Below are positions 7,555 to 14,756 of a DNA stretch of 64,000 nt, in pieces. The translations under genes and the position numbers were made by a program. The stretch lies in NCBI RefSeq assembly GCF_026967795.1, contig NZ_JAPVBH010000005.1, positions 60,671 through 124,670 of the forward strand. The letters are read 5' to 3'. The DNA comes from Modestobacter sp. VKM Ac-2986 (GTDB lineage Bacteria; Actinomycetota; Actinomycetes; Mycobacteriales; Geodermatophilaceae). Within the stretch, counting starts at the first letter, position 1; every line of letters starts with the position of its first letter. The notes beneath the pieces were generated by a model. The model searched no databases and was not told the origin of the DNA. It was given only the letters and a program-made list of their open reading frames with translations.

Positions 7555-9279
7555 TCACTGCGCCCGGTCGGAGTCCACGAGCAGCCGGCCGTCGGCCCCG
7601 CGGACGAAGGTGAACGTGTGCTGCTCGGGCTCGCGGCCGCCGTCCTCCACGAAGGTGACCGGCGCGGTGGCGGTCAGCGAGCCGTCGGAGGCCGAGACCG
7701 GCCCCAGCGTCACCGCGCTGAACCGGTTCCAGAAGCGGACGTAGTTCGCCCGCGAGATCGCCGAGCGCAGGGTCGGCCCGGTCCGCTCCCACGCGGCCTC
7801 GGGGTCGCCGGGCAGCAGCGCGTAGTAGCTGGTCAGCGTCTGCTGCACCTCCGCCGCCGAACCGGGCGCGGGGCCGGCGGGCGTCGGCGGCGGCGGTGCC
7901 GGGGTCGTCTCTGCCGGGGCGGTCGAGGTGGGCGCGGTGGTGGTGGGCGCGGTGGTGGTCGGGGCGGTCGTGGTCGGCGTCGGGGCGGCCGACGTGCTCG
8001 GCGCGGTGGTGCCCGACGGCGTGGAGGAGCTGGACGTGGAGGGCGCCGGCGGGGTGGACGAGGGGGAGGCGGTGCCGGTCCGGGCCGCGGCCCGGGTCTG
8101 GTCGCCGTCCTGACCGAGCAGGAACAGCAGGACGCCGACCCCGACCAGGGCGGCGGCCAGCGCGCCGAGCAGCACCGCTCCCCGGCGGCGACCCTGCGGG
8201 CGGGCCGGGGGCGCGCCCACGGTGGTGCGGGCAGGAGGCGCGACCCGGCCGGCGTCCGCCGGAGCCGCCACGGGCGGGTCGTCCGGCGTCGGGACCAGCG
8301 GGGGAGCGGGGTCCGGGACCGGCGCGGTGACCGACCGCTCGGCCGGCGGTACCGGCGGCACCGCCCGGCCGTCCACCGGGCGGATGTCGGTCAGCGTGGT
8401 GGGGATCGGGGTGCGCGCGGTGAGGACGTCGGTGACGTCGCGGTCCCGGCCGGCGGCGAGGCCGGCCAGCTGGTCCCGGACCTGGGTCATCGACGGCCGC
8501 TTGCCCGGCTCGGAGTTCAGCATCCGCATCAGCGGCCGGGTCAGCGCACCGGCGTTGCGCGGCCGGTCGAAGTCGCCGCCGGCGACCCGGTAGAGCATCT
8601 CCAGCGGGTTCTCGGTCATGCCGAAGGGCGGCGTCCCCTCCAGGCAGGCGAACAACGTCGCGCCCAGGGAGTAGACGTCGCTGGCCTCGTCGGGCTCCTG
8701 GCCGCGGGCGACCTCAGGGGCGAGGTAGGCCGGCGTCCCCTTGACCACGCCGGTCTGGGTGAGCGAGACGTCGCCCCGTGCCCGGGAGATGCCGAAGTCG
8801 GTGATCTTCACCAGGCCCTCGGCGCGGCCGCCCTCGCCGATCAGGATGTTGCCCGGCTTCACGTCCCGGTGGACGACGCCGGCGGCGTGCGTGGCCACCA
8901 GCGCGTCGGCCACCTGCGCGCCGATCTGCGCGACCTGCTGCACCGGCAGCGTGCCCTGCGCGGCCAGCACCTGGGCCAGGCTGCGGGAGGGCAGGTACTC
9001 CATGACCAGCCACGGCGTCCCGCCGTCGTCGACCATGTCGTAGACGGAGACCGCGTGCGGGTGGGTCAGCCGGGCGGCGATCCGGCCCTCGCGCATGGCC
9101 GCCTCGCGGTGCCCCGCGGTGGCCTCGGGGTCGCTGCCGACCGGGATGAGCACCTGCTTGACCGCGACGTCGCGGCCCAGCAGCTCGTCCCGGGCGAGCC
9201 AGACCGCCCCCATCGCCCCGCCACCGAGCCGGGAGCGCACGAGGTAGCGCCCGGCCACCCGGGAACCCGGCGCCGTCAC
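7555..9279 (-). CDS. Transmembrane Ser/Thr protein kinase with extracellular NTF2-like domain
   Basis: 574 residues from GTG 9279. Kinase domain about 11-265 with glycine loop GGGAMG, VAIK-equivalent VAVKQV, catalytic HRDVKPGN (137-144), DFG (161-163) and GTPAYLAPE. All catalytic residues are present, so it should be active. A Pro/Ala-rich juxtamembrane stretch leads to one transmembrane helix (about 368-389, VLLGALAAALVGVGVLLFLL). An extracellular Thr/Ser/Pro linker follows, with repeated TTTAP units. The C-terminal ~100 residues (VQQTLTSYYALLPGDPEAAW...) resemble a small SnoaL/NTF2-type sensor domain and lack PASTA repeats. The signal sensed is unknown. Flanked by a tRNA and a small hypothetical gene, with no obvious substrate next to it. 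Confidence 0.88.
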   Translation of the reverse strand: MTAPGSRVAGRYLVRSRLGGGAMGAVWLARDELLGRDVAVKQVLIPVGSDPEATAGHREAAMREGRIAARLTHPHAVSVYDMVDDGGTPWLVMEYLPSRSLAQVLAAQGTLPVQQVAQIGAQVADALVATHAAGVVHRDVKPGNILIGEGGRAEGLVKITDFGISRARGDVSLTQTGVVKGTPAYLAPEVARGQEPDEASDVYSLGATLFACLEGTPPFGMTENPLEMLYRVAGGDFDRPRNAGALTRPLMRMLNSEPGKRPSMTQVRDQLAGLAAGRDRDVTDVLTARTPIPTTLTDIRPVDGRAVPPVPPAERSVTAPVPDPAPPLVPTPDDPPVAAPADAGRVAPPARTTVGAPPARPQGRRRGAVLLGALAAALVGVGVLLFLLGQDGDQTRAAARTGTASPSSTPPAPSTSSSSTPSGTTAPSTSAAPTPTTTAPTTTAPTTTAPTSTAPAETTPAPPPPTPAGPAPGSAAEVQQTLTSYYALLPGDPEAAWERTGPTLRSAISRANYVRFWNRFSAVTLGPVSASDGSLTATAPVTFVEDGGREPEQHTFTFVRGADGRLLVDSDRAQ

Positions 9280-9313
9280 CGCTGCCCTGCCCGCACGCCC
9301 GCCGGTCCGCCGG

Positions 9314-9661
9314 TCAGGTGGCGGCCGGGGCGCCGTAACGGCGTGCGTACTCCGCCTGCGCCCCCTCGGGCAGGGCGTCGTAGAGCTCGGCCAGCTCGCC
9401 CAGCGAGCTCTCCGGCAGCTCGTCGAACAGCGACTCCCAGCTCGGCGGCTCGTCGTGCCCGCGGGTGAGCAGGAGCTCCCACGCCCGGGTCTGCCGGTCG
9501 CGCTGCGCCCGCTCGGCGACCATGCCCGACAGGTACCGGTCCTTGGCGGCGTCCTTCTCCGCGCGGGTGGCGTCGGTCGGGAGGTCGCTGGGGTCGGTGT
9601 TCTGGAGTGCGGTGACGATGGCGGCGACCACCTCGGGCCGCACCTGCTCGGTACTGCTCAT
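9314..9661 (-). CDS. Conserved hypothetical acidic protein
   Basis: 115 residues from ATG 9661, with a GGAGGGA ribosome-binding site 7 nt upstream. Soluble and acidic, predicted mostly helical: PEVVAAIVTALQNTDPSDLP, then AEKDAAKDRYLSGMVAERAQR and ESSLGELAELYDALP. No signal peptide, membrane segment or enzymatic motif. I do not recognise the family. It lies 34 bp upstream of the kinase gene on the same strand, so the two may form an operon, which would make this a candidate kinase partner or substrate (inference only). Confidence 0.65.
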   Translation of the reverse strand: MSSTEQVRPEVVAAIVTALQNTDPSDLPTDATRAEKDAAKDRYLSGMVAERAQRDRQTRAWELLLTRGHDEPPSWESLFDELPESSLGELAELYDALPEGAQAEYARRYGAPAAT

Positions 9662-9804
9662 GTCCAGTCCCTCCGGTTGTCGCGCTGCGCGGCGGTCGCC
9701 GGCTGTCGGCGATCACTCAACCACCCCCGAGGGTCGCGGGCGCTCCGGACGAGGGGGAGTGGCGCACGGCCGGAGAGCTGACCGGTACAGTTGCCCACGC
9801 AGTT

Positions 9805-9889
9805 GGAGGATTCGCCTAGTGGCCTATGGCGCTCGCTTGGAAAGCGGGTTGGGTGCAAGCCCTCGGGAGTTCGAATCTCCCATCCTCCG
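9805..9889 (+). tRNA. tRNA-Ser(GGA)
   Basis: 85-nt class II tRNA. Acceptor GGAGGAT (9805-9811) / ATCCTCC (9882-9888), discriminator G; anticodon stem CTCGC/GCGGG around TTGGAAA (anticodon GGA, 9839-9841); long variable arm; T arm GGGAG-TTCGAAT-CTCCC. CCA not encoded. TACAGT -10 at 9786-9791. Confidence 0.97.
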
Positions 9890-9894
9890 CAACA

Positions 9895-9912
9895 GGCCGC
9901 CTCGCGGCGGCC
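9895..9912 (+). terminator. Terminator of tRNA-Ser(GGA)
   Basis: 7-bp GC stem GGCCGCC (9895-9901) / GGCGGCC (9906-9912) with a TCGC loop, 6 nt after the tRNA. Confidence 0.6.
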
Positions 9913-9958
9913 GCCCCCTGGCTCCCCGTGCGGGCCGGGCGTCCTCTACAGTGGTCGT

Positions 9959-10047
9959 CGACCCCTCGTGCGGCGTCACCCTGTGAACCTCCCCAGGGCC
10001 GGAAGGCAGCAAGGATAAGCGGGCTCTGACGGGTGTGCGAGGGGTCC
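9959..10047 (+). ncRNA. ffs: Signal recognition particle RNA (4.5S, small type)
   Basis: Contains the conserved SRP tetraloop/apical domain AGGGCCGGAAGGCAGCAAGG (about 9995-10014). The ends pair: GACCCCTCG (9960-9968) with CGAGGGGTC (10038-10046). A TACAGT -10 (9947-9952) ends 7 nt before the inferred 5' end. The RNA binds Ffh to target nascent membrane proteins. Position upstream of dnaX is the usual one in Gram-positives. Ends are good to a few nucleotides. Confidence 0.95.
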
Positions 10048-10122
10048 CTTCGTCTCCTGACCCACAGGCTCCTCCCAGGTTCGTGCGGTTCGATCCATGA
10101 ACCGTCAACCTCGGGAGTGGAC

Positions 10123-10845
10123 ATGGCCGGTCGTCGCGTCTGGTGGATCACGGGTGGGGTGGTGGCCGTCGTCGCCGCCGGGGCGATCGGTGGCCCGCTC
10201 GTCTACGCCGCACTCGAGGAGGACGCCGCCCCCGCGCGGACCGTCCAGGCCCAGCCGGACGTCGCAGCGGCCACCAGCAGCGCACCCTCCGGGGCACCCA
10301 CCAGCTCCGTCGCGCCTCCGCCCGACACGGCGGCCCTCGACGGGACGTGGGCGATCGCGGCCGACTCCTCGGCGGGCTACCGCGTGGACGAGGTGCTCAA
10401 CGGCGCCGACGTCACCGTCGCCGGCACGACCGACCAGGTCACCGGCTCCGTGGTCATCGCCGGCGGCGACCTCGCCGACGCCGACGTGACCGTCGACGTC
10501 GCCTCGATCACAACCGACTCCTCCCGGCGGGACGGCTACTTCCGCGACAACGTGATGGACGTGGCGACCCACCCGACGGCCACCTTCTCGGTGACCGAGA
10601 CCGCCGACCTGCCCGAGCTCACCGGCACCCCGGTGACCGTGCCGGTGACGGGCGAGCTGACCGTGGCCGGCGTGACGCAGCCGGTGCAGACCGAGATCTC
10701 CGTCGTGCGCACCGCCGACGGGGTCGACGTCTCCGGCGCGGTGCCGGTCGTCTTCAGCGACTACGGCATCGACCCGCCCGACCTGGGGTTCGTGCGGGTC
10801 GAGGACCGGGGCCAGGTCGAGTTCTTCCTCAACCTGACGAAGTAG
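10123..10845 (+). CDS. YceI-family lipid-binding protein, membrane-anchored
   Basis: 240 residues from ATG 10123 (GGGAG just upstream); a longer in-frame start would lie within the SRP RNA. N-terminal membrane segment (about 8-31, VWWITGGVVAVVAAGAIGGPLVY), then a Ala/Ser/Pro/Thr linker and a YceI lipocalin-like beta-barrel from about residue 72: GTWAIAADSSAGYRVDEVL, ITTDSSRRDGYFRDNVMDVATHP, and C-terminal DYGIDPPDLGFVRVEDRGQVEFFLNL. YceI proteins bind isoprenoid or amide lipids in a hydrophobic pocket. The ligand here is unknown. It probably acts outside the membrane. Sits between ffs and dnaX. Confidence 0.88.
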   Translation: MAGRRVWWITGGVVAVVAAGAIGGPLVYAALEEDAAPARTVQAQPDVAAATSSAPSGAPTSSVAPPPDTAALDGTWAIAADSSAGYRVDEVLNGADVTVAGTTDQVTGSVVIAGGDLADADVTVDVASITTDSSRRDGYFRDNVMDVATHPTATFSVTETADLPELTGTPVTVPVTGELTVAGVTQPVQTEISVVRTADGVDVSGAVPVVFSDYGIDPPDLGFVRVEDRGQVEFFLNLTK

Positions 10846-10850
10846 CGCTG

Positions 10851-10894
10851 CGCCCGTCCGTGCCGGGGCGGTGACGCACGGGCACCGACGGGCG
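10851..10894 (+). terminator. Hairpin 3' of YceI gene
   Basis: CGCCCGTC-(C)-GTGCC (10851-10864) pairs with GGCAC-(C)-GACGGGCG (10881-10894), one internal mismatch, directly after the yceI stop and ahead of the dnaX promoter. Confidence 0.6.
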
Positions 10895-10924
10895 AGGTGC
10901 GCCCGGACCGTCGGTGCGGCCACG

Positions 10925-10930
10925 TAGATT
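10925..10930 (+). promoter_or_regulatory. -10 element for leaderless dnaX
   Basis: TAGATT ends 6 nt before the GTG start of dnaX, placing the expected transcript start at or next to the start codon. Confidence 0.6.
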
Positions 10931-10936
10931 CGGGTC

Positions 10937-13216
10937 GTGGCTCTGGCGCTCTACCGCAAGTACCGCCCGGCGACCTTCGCCGAGGTGGTCGGTCAGGATC
11001 ACGTCACCGCGCCGCTGATGAACGCCATCGACAACGGCCGGATCAACCACGCCTACCTGTTCAGCGGCCCACGCGGCTGCGGCAAGACGTCGTCGGCGCG
11101 GATCCTGGCCCGCTCGCTGAACTGCGAGCAGGGCCCGACGTCGACTCCGTGCGGCGTCTGCGGCTCGTGCGTCGCGCTGGCCCCCGACGGCCCCGGGTCG
11201 ATCGACGTGATGGAGATCGACGCGGCCAGCCACGGCGGTGTCGACGACGCCCGCGACCTGCGCGAGAAGGCGTTCTTCGCCCCCGTGCACAGCCGGTACA
11301 AGATCTACATCGTCGACGAGGCGCACATGGTCTCCTCGCAGGGCTTCAACGCCCTGCTGAAGGTGGTCGAGGAGCCGCCGGAGTTCCTCGTCTTCGTCTT
11401 CGCCACCACCGAGCCGGAGAAGGTCCTCCCGACCATCCGCTCGCGCACCCACCACTACCCGTTCCGGCTGGTGCCGCCCAGCACGCTGCGCGGCCTGCTG
11501 GAGCGCACCTGCACCGCCGAGGGCGTCACGGTCGAGCCGACCGTGTTCCCGTTGGTGGTGCGCGCCGGTGGCGGCTCGGTGCGCGACTCGCTGTCGATCC
11601 TGGACCAGCTGCTGGCCGGCGCCGGGCCCGAGGGCGTCACCTACCGCTCGGCGGTCGGCCTGCTCGGCGTCACCGACGAGGCGCTGCTCGACGAGGCCGT
11701 CGACGCGCTCGCCGCCTCCGACGCGCCCGGTGTCTTCCAGGCCGTCGAACGGGTGGTCGAGGCCGGCCACGACCCGCGCCGTTTCGCCACCGACCTGCTC
11801 GACCGGCTGCGCGACCTGATCGTGCTCGAGGCCGTGCCCGAGGCCGGCGGCAACGGCCTGCTGGACTGCCCGCCCGACCGGCTGGACCTGATGAGCCGCC
11901 AGGCCCAGGCGCTGGGTGCGGCGACGCTGTCCCGGCTGGCCGACACGGTGCACGAGGGCCTGTCGGAGATGCGCGGGACGACGGCGCCCCGGCTGCTGCT
12001 GGAGCTCGTCTGCGCCCGCATGCTGCTGCCGGCCACCGACGGCTCGGGTGCGGCGACCCTGCAGCGCCTGGAGCGGCTCGAGCGTCGGATGTCGATCGCC
12101 GGTGAGCACGCCGGCCGCCCCGAGCCGGCCGCCGCCGCCCCGGTCCGCGAGCCCGCCCGTGAGCCCGTTCGTGAGCCCGTTCGTGAAGCGGCCCGGCCGG
12201 CACCGGTGGCCGCCCGCGTCGCCGAGCCGGCGCCAGCCGCACCGGCGCCCGCCGCGCCGGCTCCGGCCGCTGCAGCAGCGCCCGCCCGGCCGGCCTACGT
12301 CCGGCCGTCGCAGGCCCGAGCCGCGCAGGCCCCGGCCGCACCGGCGGCCGGCCCGTCGGCACCCGCGCCCGAGGGGGACGACGGCTGGCCGGTCACCGCG
12401 CGCCCCGGGGCGATGGCGGCGTCCGCGCCCACCCCGCCGCCGGCTGCCCCGCCGACCCCGCCGGCCGCGCCCGAGCCGCGTCCCCGCCCGGCGGTGGCGG
12501 ACTCCGAGCCCGATGTTCCGCTGCCGCCGGAGCCCACCGACGACGAGGACTGGCCGCAGCCTGCGCGGGTCACCGCGCCCGCGCCGTCCGCCCCCGCGAC
12601 GCAGTCCGCCCCGGCCAGCAGCGAGCCCGCCCGTCCGGCCGTCACCACGGCCCCGGCGCCACGGGCCGCCGCGGAGTCCGCACCCTCACCGCGTGGTGGG
12701 GAGCCCACGCCGCTGGTCTCGGCCCTCCCGCCCGAGCCGGCCGGCGGCGACACCGAGCTGACCACCGTCGACGTCCGGCGGATCTGGCCCGAGCTGCAGG
12801 CGGTGGTGAAGCGGCACAAGCGCACCACCGAGGGCCTGATGAAGAGCGCGCAGGTGCACGACCTGGCCAACGGCACGCTCACGCTGTCCTTCACCTCGCC
12901 GGCGCTGGCCAAGATGATGGGCGAGGACCTCAACCGGGAGGTCCTGCGGCAGTCGGTCGAGGAGCTGCTGGGCGTCCGCTGGAAGGTCCAGACGATCGTC
13001 GACGTCCCCGGGCAGGCCCCGGCCGGCCCGGCGGCCACCCCCGAGGACGTCCGGGCCGCCGTGCAGGCGGCCGAGACCGCCGAGGCCGACGAGCTGATGG
13101 CCGAGCGGGCCGCCGAGCCCGCCCCCGGCAGCGCGGACACCCCCGAGCAGGACCCGCACGCCGCGGCCCTGCTCCTGCTGCGCACCCAGCTCGGCGCCCG
13201 CCCGATCGAGGACTGA
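10937..13216 (+). CDS. dnaX: DNA polymerase III subunits gamma/tau
   Basis: 759 residues from GTG 10937. Clamp-loader AAA+ ATPase: YRKYRPATFAEVVGQDHV at the start, Walker A GPRGCGKTSS (~45-54), four-Cys zinc module CEQGPTSTPCGVCGSC, Walker B IVDEAHM, sensor FATTEPEKV. Domain III ends around 365. A long Ala/Pro-rich linker (about 395-620) contains the tandem unit RxPVREPVREPVRE. The C-terminal ~140 residues (LTTVDVRRIWPELQAVVKRHKRTTEGL) form the tau-specific region. No slippery frameshift site was identified. First gene of dnaX-ybaB-recR, although a hairpin repeat array separates it from ybaB, which has its own -10. Confidence 0.96.
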   Translation: MALALYRKYRPATFAEVVGQDHVTAPLMNAIDNGRINHAYLFSGPRGCGKTSSARILARSLNCEQGPTSTPCGVCGSCVALAPDGPGSIDVMEIDAASHGGVDDARDLREKAFFAPVHSRYKIYIVDEAHMVSSQGFNALLKVVEEPPEFLVFVFATTEPEKVLPTIRSRTHHYPFRLVPPSTLRGLLERTCTAEGVTVEPTVFPLVVRAGGGSVRDSLSILDQLLAGAGPEGVTYRSAVGLLGVTDEALLDEAVDALAASDAPGVFQAVERVVEAGHDPRRFATDLLDRLRDLIVLEAVPEAGGNGLLDCPPDRLDLMSRQAQALGAATLSRLADTVHEGLSEMRGTTAPRLLLELVCARMLLPATDGSGAATLQRLERLERRMSIAGEHAGRPEPAAAAPVREPAREPVREPVREAARPAPVAARVAEPAPAAPAPAAPAPAAAAAPARPAYVRPSQARAAQAPAAPAAGPSAPAPEGDDGWPVTARPGAMAASAPTPPPAAPPTPPAAPEPRPRPAVADSEPDVPLPPEPTDDEDWPQPARVTAPAPSAPATQSAPASSEPARPAVTTAPAPRAAAESAPSPRGGEPTPLVSALPPEPAGGDTELTTVDVRRIWPELQAVVKRHKRTTEGLMKSAQVHDLANGTLTLSFTSPALAKMMGEDLNREVLRQSVEELLGVRWKVQTIVDVPGQAPAGPAATPEDVRAAVQAAETAEADELMAERAAEPAPGSADTPEQDPHAAALLLLRTQLGARPIED

Positions 13217-13218
13217 GG

Positions 13219-13278
13219 AAGGACCCCCCCGCCCCCCACCGCACGCTCCGCGCGCGGCGGGCCCCTGCGACGGGGCCT
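13219..13278 (+). repeat. Dispersed hairpin, copy C
   Basis: GGACCCC (13221-13227), then CCCCCCACC and GGCGGGCCCC-TGCGAC-GGGGCC. The variable arms (CCCGC / GCGAC) pair only partly, unlike the other copies. Begins 3 bp after the dnaX stop and runs into the 51-bp tandem array. Confidence 0.7.
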
Positions 13279-13400
13279 GACCCTCGCCACGGGACGTTCC
13301 GCGCGCGGTGGGACCCTGCGAGGGGGCCTGACCCGCGCCACGGGACGTCCCGCGCGCGGCGGGACCCTGCGACGGGGCCGGGTCTCACGTACCGCGGGGG
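13248..13400 (+). repeat. Three tandem 51-bp repeats
   Basis: Units begin at 13248, 13299 and 13350, each with CCGCGCGCGG(C/T)GGG(C/A)CCCTGCGA and, in the first two, GGGGCCTGACCC...GCCACGGGACGT. The spacing is exactly 51 bp twice. The unit is the 3' half of the dispersed hairpin family, so this looks like local amplification of copy C. Fills the dnaX-ybaB gap; not coding. Confidence 0.8.
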
Positions 13401-13463
13401 TCCAGGACGACCTGCGCGCCGGGTCGCCGCGCGGTGTCGGTGGCAGCACCTACTCTCGGTGCC

Positions 13464-13799
13464 ATGGGACCCGGAGGACAGCCCGACATGTCGGCCCTGC
13501 TCGCGCAGGCGCAGCAGATGCAGCAGGCGCTCGCCGCCGCGCAGCAGGAGCTGGCCGCCACGGAGGTGACCGGCTCGGCCGGTGGTGAGCTGGTCACGGT
13601 CACCATGACCGGCGACGGCGACATCACCGCGCTGACCATCGCCCCGGCGGCCGTCGACCCCGACGACGTCGAGACGCTGCAGGACCTGGTGATCGCCGCC
13701 GTCCGCGACGCGCAGCGCGCCGTCAACGAGCTCGCCGCCAGCACGATGGGCCCGCTGACCGGCGGTCTTGGCGGCGGCCTGGGTCTGCCCGGCTTCTGA
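13464..13799 (+). CDS. YbaB/EbfC nucleoid-associated protein
   Basis: 111 residues. Small dimeric DNA-binding protein. The helix [20 protein letters not shown], then the beta sheet [19 protein letters not shown] and [19 protein letters not shown] match the family closely. ATG 13464 gives [15 protein letters not shown], which parallels the mycobacterial homologue, and is preceded by TACTCT (13451-13456) 7 nt away, predicting a leaderless transcript. ATG 13488 with GGAGGA 9 nt upstream is an alternative start. The Gly/Leu tail is shorter than in mycobacteria. Lies between dnaX and recR as in most bacteria. Confidence 0.93.
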   Translation: MGPGGQPDMSALLAQAQQMQQALAAAQQELAATEVTGSAGGELVTVTMTGDGDITALTIAPAAVDPDDVETLQDLVIAAVRDAQRAVNELAASTMGPLTGGLGGGLGLPGF

Positions 13800-13860
13800 C
13801 CCACCGGGGTGCGCCGGCGCGGCACCGCTGCCCGCGCACCCCACCCAGACGAGGAGAACC

Positions 13861-14460
13861 GTGTACGAAGGCGCTGTCCAGGACCTGATCGACGAGCTCG
13901 GGCGGCTGCCCGGGGTCGGTCCCAAGAGCGCGCAGCGCATCGCCTTCCACCTGCTGGCCGCCGAGTCCGCCGACGTCGTCCGGTTGGTCGCGGCACTGCA
14001 GCGGGTGCAGGCCGAGGTCCGCTTCTGCGTGACCTGCTTCAACGTCGCCGAGGGCGAGCAGTGCCGCATCTGCCGCGACCCCCGCCGCACCCTCGACGTC
14101 ATCTGCGTCGTCGAGGAGCCCAAGGACGTCGTGGCGATCGAGCGCACCCGCGAGTTCAAGGGCCGCTACCACGTGCTCGGCGGGGCGATCAGCCCGATCG
14201 AGGGCATCGGCCCGGACGACCTGCGGGTCAAGGAGCTGATGACCCGGCTGATGGACGGCCAGGTCACCGAGCTGATCATCGCCACCGACCCCAACCTGGA
14301 GGGCGAGGCCACCGCCGCCTACCTGGCGCGGCTGGTCGGCCCGCTCGGGCTCGCGGTGTCCCGGCTGGCCAGCGGTCTGCCCGTCGGCGGTGACCTCGAG
14401 TACGCCGACGAGGTCACCCTGGGCCGTGCCTTCGAGGGCCGCCGCCGCATCGACGCCTAG
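13861..14460 (+). CDS. recR: Recombination mediator RecR
   Basis: 199 residues from GTG 13861 with GAGGAGA upstream. Acts with RecF/RecO to load RecA at gaps. Order: helix-hairpin-helix [24 protein letters not shown], zinc finger [16 protein letters not shown] (C4), Toprim domain [15 protein letters not shown] with [18 protein letters not shown], and C-terminal Walker-B-like [26 protein letters not shown]. Full length. Followed directly by hairpin repeat copy D. Confidence 0.97.
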   Translation: MYEGAVQDLIDELGRLPGVGPKSAQRIAFHLLAAESADVVRLVAALQRVQAEVRFCVTCFNVAEGEQCRICRDPRRTLDVICVVEEPKDVVAIERTREFKGRYHVLGGAISPIEGIGPDDLRVKELMTRLMDGQVTELIIATDPNLEGEATAAYLARLVGPLGLAVSRLASGLPVGGDLEYADEVTLGRAFEGRRRIDA

Positions 14461-14462
14461 AC

Positions 14463-14520
14463 GAAGGCCCCCGTCGCCCCCGCCCGTCGCAGGCTCAGGG
14501 CGGGACCCTGCGACGGGGCC
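14463..14520 (+). repeat. Dispersed covarying hairpin, copy D
   Basis: GGCCCCC-GTCGC (14466-14477) pairs with GCGAC-GGGGCC (14510-14520), starting a few bases after the recR stop. Core CCCGCCC...GCAGGCTCAGGGCGGGACCC is more diverged than in A, B and F. Could serve as the recR terminator. Confidence 0.78.
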
Positions 14521-14756
14521 GGGGGTCCCGTGAGCCGGCCGCCGGCGCGGCCGGGGACGGTGCGTGAGGTGTCGGCGCGGCCGGGTGAGGAGCCGGTGCA
14601 CGGGAGGTCTCGATCCGGTGACGATGAGGTGGACAGACACATGTGCGTCACAAAGCGCACTTAATGTCCCTGGCCGTGCCCCAGACCTTCCGGTCTGCGG
14701 GCGGTCAGGCTCCAGATCATCCGGCCGTGTACGGCCGAGAAGGCAGGTCCTCCGCG
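14521..14756 (+). other. Upstream region of the peptide ABC operon
   Basis: 236 bp without a gene. Contains the direct repeat GGCGCGGCCGGG (about 14545 and 14574), a short inverted repeat GTGCG/CGCAC (14643-14660) and TTAATGT at 14661-14667, an unusually AT-rich spot that could be a -10 region. I see no recognisable operator or riboswitch. Confidence 0.4.

Noticed and set aside
9763..9768. -35 box for tRNA-Ser(GGA)
   Set aside because: The expected position reads CGCACG, with no resemblance to TTGACA. Only the TACAGT -10 is supported.
10033..10122. N-terminal extension of the YceI protein
   Set aside because: It would begin inside the SRP RNA. ATG 10123 has a ribosome-binding site and precedes the membrane segment.
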